Assembly: GCA_030018605.1 (NCBI GenBank)
Contig: JASEHP010000116.1
Location: 1-5,348, forward strand
Reading direction: 5' to 3'
Source of the DNA: Thermodesulfovibrionales bacterium
GTDB lineage: Bacteria; Nitrospirota; Thermodesulfovibrionia; Thermodesulfovibrionales; UBA1546
DNA length: 5,348 nt
Under the pieces are notes generated by a model, which saw only the letters and a list, made by a program, of their open reading frames with translations, searched no databases and had not been told where the DNA came from. Of this stretch, positions 1-5,290 are shown one piece after another. Position numbers and translations under genes: made by a program. Position 1 is the stretch's first letter, and every line of letters starts with the position of its first letter.

Positions 1-53
1 AGATAGGACATTTCTACTTTGCTCATTTAGGACATTATCATTTTGCTGTTACA
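1..53. mobile_element. Probable outer end of an insertion sequence (partial, element lies off the left edge)
   Basis: The first 53 bases contain two similar 20-base direct repeats (starting at 4 and 28, both beginning TAGGACATT and ending TTTGCT) and finish with TGTTACA. Read inward from the gene side the sequence starts TGTAACAG, and a TGT...ACA terminus with tandem subterminal repeats is the architecture of IS21-like and some other integrase-type (DDE) elements. No transposase is in the window, so the family is inferred and uncertain. The end lies only 18 bases beyond the lysS stop, and no lysS terminator is visible between them. The target-site duplication cannot be checked because the far end of the element is not present. 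Confidence 0.5.
4..47. repeat. Two 20-base subterminal direct repeats, 24-base period
   Basis: Copies at 4-23 and 28-47 match at about 16 of 20 positions; TAGGACATT is shared at the left and TTTGCT at the right. Repeats like this near an IS terminus are usually transposase-binding sites, which is inference here because the transposase is outside the window. Confidence 0.65.
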
Positions 54-71
54 GTAGTCCTTGCAGATTCT

Positions 72-1547
72 TCATGCTTCCGGCTTTAACTGAGGGAAAA
101 GAATTACATCCCTTATTGACTGAGAATTGGTGAGAAGCATAATAAGCCTGTCAATTCCTATGCCCTCGCCTGCCGCAGGAGGCATCCCGTGTTCCAGCGC
201 CTTGATAAAGTCTTCATCCATCCACATTGTCTCTTCGTCTCCCTTTTCCTTTGCCTCCACCTGCCTCTGGAATCTCTCCCTCTGGTCCATAGGGTCATTG
301 AGCTCAGAGAAGGCATTGGCTATTTCCCTGCCTGAAACAAAAAGCTCAAACCTCTCCACAAGCTCGGGCCTGTCTTTTTTCCTCTTAGCCAGCGGTGAGA
401 GTTCAACAGGATAATCAATTATGAATACGGGCTGTATGAGGTACGGCTCAACTTTTTCTTTGAAAATCTCATCAAGAACCTTTCCAAGCGATGCTCCCTT
501 GCCTATTTCAATCTTATTTGCCTTTGCCCATGCTGCTGCCCTGTCAATATCATTCAGGATGTCTGACGGCACGCCTTTTTGAGTCAGCGAATCAAGAAAA
601 GGTATCTTTGGCCATGGGGGGGTAAAGTCTATCTCTTCGCCTCCAAACTGGACTTTCAATGTCCCGAGGGTTTTCTCTGTCACATAAGAGATAAGATCTT
701 CCGTAAGGGACATAAGATAATTGTAGTCCTTGTATGCGATATAGAACTCCAGCATTGAAAATTCCGGGTTATGTTTAGTTGAGATGCCTTCATTCCTGAA
801 ATTTTTGTTGAGTTCGTAAACTTTTTCATACCCACCGACAAGCAGCCTTTTGAGATACAGCTCCGGGGCAATCCTGAGATACAGGTCAATATCAAGGGCG
901 TTATGGTGCGTTTGAAACGGCCTTGCGGCAGCGCCGCCCGGTATCTGGTGCATCATGGGCGTCTCTACTTCTATAAAACCCTTTGTCTCAAGGAAATCCC
1001 TCATTGCCTTTATGATTGAGCTTCTTTTCTTGAATGATTCTTTCACTTCAGGATTGACGATTAAATCAACATACCTCTGCCTGTACCGCGTCTCTATATC
1101 TTTAAGCCCATGCCACTTCTCAGGCAACGGCCGAAGTGATTTTGTGAGAAATGTAAAGTCATCAACTTCTATTGTGAGTTCATCCGTCTTTGTCCTGAAA
1201 AGCTTTCCGCTTATCCCGGCGATGTCTCCGATATCAAGTTTTTTAACAACGCTGTATTTTTCATTCAGGATGTCCTTTCTAAAATAGACCTGGATTCTTG
1301 CAGTTGAATCCTGCACATGCGCGAAAGCGGCCTTTCCGAAATCCCGCATCATGATTATCCTTCCGGCTATTACGCACTGAACGGGAGAAGCCTCAAGCTC
1401 CTCCTTGCCCGTGGAATTGTGTTTATTGATCAGGTCGGCAGCGTAGTCCTTTACATCAAAACTCCCGCCGAAAGGCTCCACGCCAAGCGCCTTAAGCTCA
1501 TCGAGTTTTTTAATCCGCTGCTCTATGAGATCATTTACCTCTTCCAT
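72..1547 (-). CDS. lysS: Lysyl-tRNA synthetase, class II
   Basis: Cytoplasmic enzyme that activates lysine with ATP and charges tRNA-Lys. The 491-residue product has the usual length and order: a short N-terminal helix, an OB-fold anticodon-binding domain (about residues 56-139), then the class II catalytic domain. Visible motifs are motif 1 (GFIEVETP, 190-197), the IAPELYLKR segment (226-234), motif 2 (FRNEGIS...HNPEF, from 250), the lysine-type LSPLAKR (383-389) and motif 3 (GIGIDR, 462-467). No catalytic motif is missing and there is no C-terminal fusion. Two adjacent ATGs (1548-1550 and 1545-1547) are possible starts. I chose the second because the AAGGGGA ribosome site ends 4 bases before it and only 1 base before the first. 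The gene is 60 bases downstream of the ATPase gene and probably has its own promoter. A seven-G run (616-622) lies in the coding sequence. No T-box leader is visible. Its 3' end is almost touched by an IS end. Confidence 0.97.
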   Translation of the reverse strand: MEEVNDLIEQRIKKLDELKALGVEPFGGSFDVKDYAADLINKHNSTGKEELEASPVQCVIAGRIIMMRDFGKAAFAHVQDSTARIQVYFRKDILNEKYSVVKKLDIGDIAGISGKLFRTKTDELTIEVDDFTFLTKSLRPLPEKWHGLKDIETRYRQRYVDLIVNPEVKESFKKRSSIIKAMRDFLETKGFIEVETPMMHQIPGGAAARPFQTHHNALDIDLYLRIAPELYLKRLLVGGYEKVYELNKNFRNEGISTKHNPEFSMLEFYIAYKDYNYLMSLTEDLISYVTEKTLGTLKVQFGGEEIDFTPPWPKIPFLDSLTQKGVPSDILNDIDRAAAWAKANKIEIGKGASLGKVLDEIFKEKVEPYLIQPVFIIDYPVELSPLAKRKKDRPELVERFELFVSGREIANAFSELNDPMDQRERFQRQVEAKEKGDEETMWMDEDFIKALEHGMPPAAGEGIGIDRLIMLLTNSQSIRDVILFPQLKPEA

Positions 1548-1551
1548 CATT

Positions 1552-1558
1552 TCCCCTT
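1552..1558 (-). promoter_or_regulatory. Ribosome binding site of lysS
   Basis: Read on the minus strand this is AAGGGGA, a purine-rich Shine-Dalgarno-like site. Its spacing favours the second of two consecutive ATG codons as the start. It is the only convincing Shine-Dalgarno site among the three genes. Confidence 0.6.
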
Positions 1559-1581
1559 TAAAATTTTATGTGTAAGTTAAA

Positions 1582-1611
1582 AGTATAATGATTGACTCTT
1601 AGGCAAGTCAA
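1582..1611 (-). promoter_or_regulatory. Candidate sigma70-type promoter for lysS
   Basis: On the minus strand a -35 box TTGACT (1606-1611, 5 of 6 consensus) and a -10 box TATACT (1582-1587, 5 of 6) are separated by 18 bases. The predicted start near 1575 gives a leader of about 28 bases that includes the ribosome site. The -35 box overlaps the TGA stop of the upstream ATPase gene (1608-1610). A short inverted pair TTGAC/GTCAA lies across the spacer. This would let lysS be expressed independently of the ATPase. Confidence 0.5.
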
Positions 1612-4289
1612 GGAGACCAAACCCTTATCCGCTTTCTTGCTTCATCGGCAAACAGCAGGAAAACTGCAAAGGGAATCAGGACAAGCCATGTACTGAGAGA
1701 TATGGGATATGTGCCGAATATCTTATTGCCCCACGGATGATAGACAATGAATAACTGGAGCAGAAGCTCTACGGCAATGCCCAGAAATATCAGCCTGTTT
1801 GTAAAGAATCCTATGCTGAGTACGGATTCCTTTGATGAGCGGCATGCAAAGACATTCCCGATCTGGGTGACTATTATCGCTGTAAGACATGCTGTTGTCG
1901 CCTGCATGTAAAGGATGTTATTCGGCGGAAGCATCTCGCCCCATCTCCACCCTCCATTAAACATAATATAGAAAAATCCGAACATGCATGCGGCAGCCTC
2001 AATCGGGCCAAGGAAGAGATATGCCCTGCTGATTAAAGAAAAATTCAGCAGTCTTTCCTGTAATTTTCTCGGCGGCTGTTTCATTATCCCCGGCATTGGC
2101 TTTTCTGCGCCGAGCGCAAGCGCGGGGAGCATGTCCGTGCCGAGGTCAACAGCAAGTATCTGTATTATCGTAAGCGGAAGCGGGATTTTCAGAAGGATAT
2201 ATGCAAGATACGGCACAGCCTCCGGGATATTGGATGCAAAGATATACGTTATGAACTTCTTGATATTCTCATATACTGTCCTTCCTTCTTCAACTGCATT
2301 GACAATAGTCGCAAAATTGTCATCAAGCAGAACCATATCAGATGCCTCTTTTGCAACGTCCGTGCCGGAGATTCCCATCGCTATTCCAATATCAGCCTTT
2401 TTAAGCGCCGGGGCATCATTAACGCCGTCGCCTGTCACAGCTACAACCTCGCCTTCTTCCTTTAATATTGATACAACCCTCATCTTGTGTTTGGGTGTCA
2501 TCCGTGCAAATATAACCTCTTTTTCTGAAAGTTTCTCCCTCAATTCCTTATCGCTCATCCGGATAAACTCATTGCCTTCAATAACAACAGGGATCCCTTT
2601 AACAAGCCCTATCTCTTTTGCAATTGCAACCGCAGTCCTGCTTGCATCTCCTGTAATCATTATTACCTTTATCCCTGCTTCGTGACATTTCCTGATTGCA
2701 TCCGGCACCTCCGGCCTTGGAGGATCTTCGAGGCCTATGAGTCCGACAAAGATCATATTGTTTTCTATTTCAGCTTGACTCACCCTCTCCCTCGCCCTCC
2801 CCCCTTGAGGGGGAGGGGTGGGTGGGGGGGCTTCTATCTCTTTGCATGCAAAGGCAAGCACTCTCAGCCCCTTATCCATTAAATCATGATAGGCATCAAT
2901 TATTTCTGCTTTAATTTTTTCATTAACAGGCATCTTTTCTTCATTTATCAATATGTGAGTGCATAATGGCAACATGCTCTCCAGAGCGCCTTTGGTGAAA
3001 GAAGTAAATCCCCCCTCGCCCCCCTTTAACAAAGGGGGGATTTTATAAACCACCGTCATCCTTTTCCTCTCAGAATCGAAGGGGATTTCAGACAGCCTTT
3101 CTGCCGTTACATCGCCGATGGCTTCGCGGGCATATTTGAGGAGCGCTGTTTCTGTCGGGTCGCCTTTGTATTGTCCTTCAATAAAACGTGCGTTGTTGCA
3201 GAGATAAGCTATTTTCAGCAAACTTTCCCGCGTCTTTTCTTCGCCGTCTATAGTCCATACCTTTGTTGCGGCCATCTTATTCTGAGTGAGCGTGCCTGTC
3301 TTATCTGTGCATATCACGGTTACAGAGCCGAGCGTTTCAACAGAAGTAAGGGTTTTGATTAATGCCTTTCTCTTTGCCATCCTCTGGCTTCCCATTGCAA
3401 GGGCAAGCGTTACCGTAGGAAGCATGCCTTCAGGGATAAGGGCTACTGTTATACCGATGGCAAATATGAAGTTGTTCCAAAAAGTCCTGCCGATTAAAAA
3501 TCCAAGCAAAAAAAAGAATACGCCGACCACAGCAGCTATTACAGCAATAACTCTTGTAGCCTTTACAATCTCTTTTTGAAGAGGGCTGAGACCTGCCTCT
3601 ACAGCGCCTGTCAGGTGCGCTATGCGCCCGAACTCTGTCTGCATTCCCGTTGCAAATGAGACCGCCCTTCCTGAACCGCTCACAACTGCTGTGCCTGCAA
3701 AGACAATATTATGGCTCTCGATAAACTCTCCCTCATATGCCTCATGCCTTCTCAGCATCGGTTCTGACTCACCCGTGAGAGGAGCGTTGTTCACTCTCAA
3801 CCCTGAAGCCTCTATGAGCCTTGCATCCGCAGGGACTTTATCGCCCTCTGAAAGCAGGATGACATCGCCGTGGACAACAGCACGCGCATAGATTTCTTTT
3901 TCTTTCCCATCCCTTAAAACCTTCACATAAAATGGCAGTAGTTTTTTTAATTCTTCAAGCGCCTTCTCAGCGCGGTATTCCTGAATAAAGGTGAACCCTG
4001 CATTAATCAATATGACAGCTATTACTGCTATGCCGAGGGTGAGCATGCCCTCGCCCGGATGGAGGTATTCAGACAAAAATGACATGAAGGCCGCAATCCA
4101 GAGGAGTATCGCTAAAAAATGAGCGAACTGTTTAAAGAATCTTATATAGAGAGGTTTTTCCCTTGCCTCTTTTATCTCGTTAAAGCCGAACTCGGAAAGC
4201 CGCCTTTTAGCCTCCTCTTCTGAAAGCCCGTTCTCTGATGTAACAAGTGTGCTTAAGACTTCTTCTTTTGTGAGATTATGTATTTTCAT
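1608..4289 (-). CDS. P-type cation-transporting ATPase, Na,K-ATPase-like (P2C) type
   Basis: Inner-membrane pump that couples ATP hydrolysis to cation transport. The 893-residue product has all the family landmarks: N-terminal cation-ATPase segment, TGES actuator loop (172-175), PEGM in M4 (286-289), phosphorylated Asp329 in DKTGTLT, GDPTE (376-380) and KGA (433-435) of the nucleotide-binding domain, and TGDGVND (619-625). About ten membrane segments are visible, roughly 55-73, 82-103, 245-267, 274-296, 674-700, 703-726, 752-776, 795-816, 827-850 and 863-883. M5 (SNIPE, 686-690) and M6 (DLGTD, 715-719) resemble animal Na,K-ATPase rather than SERCA (NLVTD), so sodium and/or potassium are likely ions, but the substrate is inferred. 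No beta subunit gene is present. KGAPE, usual in the family, reads KGALE. Two in-frame palindromic repeats add residues about 416-428 and 487-504; neither breaks the frame or a motif. No Shine-Dalgarno site precedes the ATG, yet the N-terminus fits the family and the next Met is within M1. Probably co-transcribed with the upstream stress-protein gene. Confidence 0.95.
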   Translation of the reverse strand: MKIHNLTKEEVLSTLVTSENGLSEEEAKRRLSEFGFNEIKEAREKPLYIRFFKQFAHFLAILLWIAAFMSFLSEYLHPGEGMLTLGIAVIAVILINAGFTFIQEYRAEKALEELKKLLPFYVKVLRDGKEKEIYARAVVHGDVILLSEGDKVPADARLIEASGLRVNNAPLTGESEPMLRRHEAYEGEFIESHNIVFAGTAVVSGSGRAVSFATGMQTEFGRIAHLTGAVEAGLSPLQKEIVKATRVIAVIAAVVGVFFFLLGFLIGRTFWNNFIFAIGITVALIPEGMLPTVTLALAMGSQRMAKRKALIKTLTSVETLGSVTVICTDKTGTLTQNKMAATKVWTIDGEEKTRESLLKIAYLCNNARFIEGQYKGDPTETALLKYAREAIGDVTAERLSEIPFDSERKRMTVVYKIPPLLKGGEGGFTSFTKGALESMLPLCTHILINEEKMPVNEKIKAEIIDAYHDLMDKGLRVLAFACKEIEAPPPTPPPQGGRARERVSQAEIENNMIFVGLIGLEDPPRPEVPDAIRKCHEAGIKVIMITGDASRTAVAIAKEIGLVKGIPVVIEGNEFIRMSDKELREKLSEKEVIFARMTPKHKMRVVSILKEEGEVVAVTGDGVNDAPALKKADIGIAMGISGTDVAKEASDMVLLDDNFATIVNAVEEGRTVYENIKKFITYIFASNIPEAVPYLAYILLKIPLPLTIIQILAVDLGTDMLPALALGAEKPMPGIMKQPPRKLQERLLNFSLISRAYLFLGPIEAAACMFGFFYIMFNGGWRWGEMLPPNNILYMQATTACLTAIIVTQIGNVFACRSSKESVLSIGFFTNRLIFLGIAVELLLQLFIVYHPWGNKIFGTYPISLSTWLVLIPFAVFLLFADEARKRIRVWSP
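2778..2831. repeat. GC-rich palindromic repeat inserted in frame in the ATPase gene (copy 2)
   Basis: A C-rich arm (CCCTCCCCCC, 2795-2804) and a G-rich arm (GGGGGAGGGG, 2809-2818) flank a TTGA loop, with further CACCC/GGGTG pairing outside. In the ATPase frame it encodes about residues 487-504, a Pro-, Gly- and Arg-rich stretch (APPPTPPPQGGRARERVS) lying between the nucleotide-binding domain and the strand leading to DPPRPEV. Relatives of this pump normally have a short linker there. The composition differs sharply from the flanking codons. It resembles a dispersed repeat I recall from other genomes, though I cannot verify copies here. Confidence 0.75.
2809..2830 (+). other. G-quadruplex-forming motif
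   Basis: The plus strand reads G5-A-G4-T-G3-T-G7: four G-runs of at least three separated by single-base loops, the most stable class of quadruplex motif. The plus strand is the template for the ATPase gene, so the mRNA carries the C-rich complement. It is part of the inserted repeat at 2778-2831. Confidence 0.7.
3006..3044. repeat. GC-rich palindromic repeat inserted in frame in the ATPase gene (copy 1)
   Basis: CCCCCCTTT (3019-3027) and AAAGGGGGG (3031-3039) form a perfect 9-base stem with a 3-base loop. A second arm AAATCCCCCC (3006-3015) can pair instead with GGGGGGATTT (3034-3043), so two mutually exclusive hairpins are possible. The 39 bases are exactly 13 codons and encode KIPPLLKGGEGGF (residues 416-428), between the RKRMTVVY strand and the TSFTKGA strand of the nucleotide-binding domain, where relatives have a short beta-hairpin turn. 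I recall this peptide as the usual translation of a dispersed palindrome in several bacterial lineages. Confidence 0.8.
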
Positions 4290-4290
4290 T

Positions 4291-4399
4291 AGTTAGCTTA
4301 GTTCTGTCATTCCCCGACTTGATAGGAGAATCCAGATGCTTACGTAAAAGACTGGATTCCGCATCAAGTGCGGAATGACAACAAGAAACAGAGTTAGCT
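4291..4399. repeat. 8-base direct repeats flanking the intergenic palindrome
   Basis: AGTTAGCT occurs at 4291-4298 and again at 4392-4399, either side of the palindrome at 4305-4380 but offset from its arms by 6 and 11 bases. It could be a target-site duplication left by insertion of the palindromic element. An 8-base repeat in a 126-base gap can also arise by chance. Confidence 0.3.
4305..4380. repeat. 76-base imperfect intergenic palindrome (REP/MITE-like)
   Basis: Outer arms TGTCATTCC (4305-4313) and GGAATGACA (4372-4380) pair, as do ACTTGAT (4317-4323) with ATCAAGT (4363-4369) and GAATCCAG (4328-4335) with CTGGATTC (4352-4359), leaving a loop of about 16 bases. Each half can also fold alone. 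The right half gives a perfect 8-base stem, ATTCCGCA/TGCGGAAT, with a 5-base loop; the left half gives the matching hairpin with one mismatch. It fills most of the gap between the stress-protein and ATPase genes and would be in their joint transcript. No T-run follows on either strand, so it is not a classical terminator. It may be an mRNA processing or stability element, or simply a mobile repeat. Confidence 0.85.
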
Positions 4400-4415
4400 A
4401 TCAATTATTTTCACA

Positions 4416-5255
4416 TCAGTCCTCATGTCTCGGTTTTAAAATTATCAGGTCGCACGGTGTATTCCTCAACACTTCCTCAACAGGATTGCCTTTTAATACA
4501 GAACTCAGCATGCTCCTCTGGCTGGCTCCCATTATTATAAGGTCATGCCTCTTAGAGAATGCCTCTATCGCAATCATCCTGCCTATGCTTCCGGGAACAG
4601 ACCTCCCCGCATGGGCAATCCTGTATCTCTTCATATGGTCCATGAAATCTGATATGTCTTTGGGAAGTTTCTCTTCCCACTCAAGCGGCGTCAGATGAAT
4701 TTCTCCATGAAAAAATTTTGATACTACTTCCGGAGAGTGAAATATAAAAACCTTTGAGCCGAATGCCTGTGCGATCTTTGCCGTAAAATAGGCTCTTTCT
4801 TCAACATGGTCAATCCGCGCCTTGAGAGGAACGAGTATTTCTCTCGGATGTATCCTGCCTGTGTGCACCACCCTGACGATAGCCATTGAACAGGGGAGGC
4901 TGAGAGAAAGGCGTCTTACAATAGTGCCTGCAAAAAACCTCCGTTCAATATCTTCCTTTCTTGTTGAGGCAAAGACAATATCTATCCCCTCTTTTCTGAC
5001 GATTTCATGAATCTTCCTTACAGGGTCTCCTGCCTCGGTTATCGCCTCGACCTCCAAACCGATTTTTTCTGCCTCGATGAATATCCGCTTCACCGCCTCT
5101 CCCGCCCTGTTAATTGTAGAGGCCGTCATTTCTTTTTCAGCAACAAAGCAGAGATAAAGCCTTGCGCCGCTGACCTTTGCAAGATTTACCGCATACCTTG
5201 CCGTAACCTCTGAATTCAGGTGTTCATTCACAGCGGTAAGAATTCTTTTATACAT
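4416..5255 (-). CDS. Universal stress protein with two tandem UspA-like domains
   Basis: Soluble cytoplasmic protein of 279 residues, twice the usual single-domain length, with no signal peptide or membrane segment. Domain 1 (about 1-130) starts with the typical strand KRILTAVN and ends PCSMAIVRV. Domain 2 (about 138-275) starts REILVPL and ends GNPVEEVLRNTPCDLIILKP. The ATP-binding signature G-2x-G-9x-G-S/T is degenerate in both. In domain 2 it reads Gly243, Gln246, Gly256, Asn257. In domain 1 the first two glycines are Ala96 and Arg99, though Gly110-Thr111 remains. Nucleotide binding is therefore uncertain. The GNPVEEVLR-type ending is one I associate with USP domains found next to or fused to ion and amino-acid transporters, which fits the cation pump 126 bases downstream; a role in regulating or protecting that pump is inference. 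The ATG at 5253-5255 is the only sensible start because the first USP strand begins at residue 3. No Shine-Dalgarno site precedes it, and a -10 box lies 6 bases upstream. Confidence 0.93.
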   Translation of the reverse strand: MYKRILTAVNEHLNSEVTARYAVNLAKVSGARLYLCFVAEKEMTASTINRAGEAVKRIFIEAEKIGLEVEAITEAGDPVRKIHEIVRKEGIDIVFASTRKEDIERRFFAGTIVRRLSLSLPCSMAIVRVVHTGRIHPREILVPLKARIDHVEERAYFTAKIAQAFGSKVFIFHSPEVVSKFFHGEIHLTPLEWEEKLPKDISDFMDHMKRYRIAHAGRSVPGSIGRMIAIEAFSKRHDLIIMGASQRSMLSSVLKGNPVEEVLRNTPCDLIILKPRHED

Positions 5256-5261
5256 ACAAAG

Positions 5262-5290
5262 ATTATACTGCTATCAGAAGGGATTGTGAA
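5262..5290 (-). promoter_or_regulatory. Candidate promoter giving a leaderless stress-protein/ATPase transcript
   Basis: On the minus strand TTCACA (5285-5290, 5 of 6 to the -35 consensus) and a perfect TATAAT (5262-5267) are spaced by exactly 17 bases. Six bases separate the -10 box from the ATG, so a normal +1 would fall on the A of the start codon. The lack of a Shine-Dalgarno site agrees with leaderless translation. The -35 hexamer coincides with the first six bases (TGTGAA on the plus strand) of the possible IS end. Confidence 0.65.

Noticed and set aside
127..414. A 95-codon plus-strand open frame, with similar ones at 955-1287 and 1317-1580
   Set aside because: They are antisense to lysS, Ser/Leu-rich and without family resemblance. 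The minus-strand LysRS fully explains the sequence.
1551..1607. T-box or other riboswitch controlling lysS
   Set aside because: The gap is only 57 bases and holds no specifier stem, T-box sequence or terminator hairpin.
1984..2685. A 233-codon open frame on the plus strand
   Set aside because: It lies wholly antisense to the conserved P-domain and M5-M7 region of the ATPase, has Ser/Ile-rich composition typical of an antisense shadow, and resembles no family I know.
2682..2882. A plus-strand open frame with an Arg/Pro/Gly-rich stretch
   Set aside because: The low-complexity part is just the inserted palindromic repeat read on the other strand.
3006..3044. Frameshift or assembly artefact in the ATPase gene
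   Set aside because: The repeat is exactly 39 bases, the frame resumes with conserved TSFTKGA, and downstream motifs are intact, so it reads as a genuine in-frame insertion.
4305..4380. Rho-independent terminator between the stress-protein and ATPase genes
   Set aside because: The stem is strong, but no T-run follows it on either strand. The nearest T4 on the minus strand lies inside the palindrome, several bases after the small hairpin.
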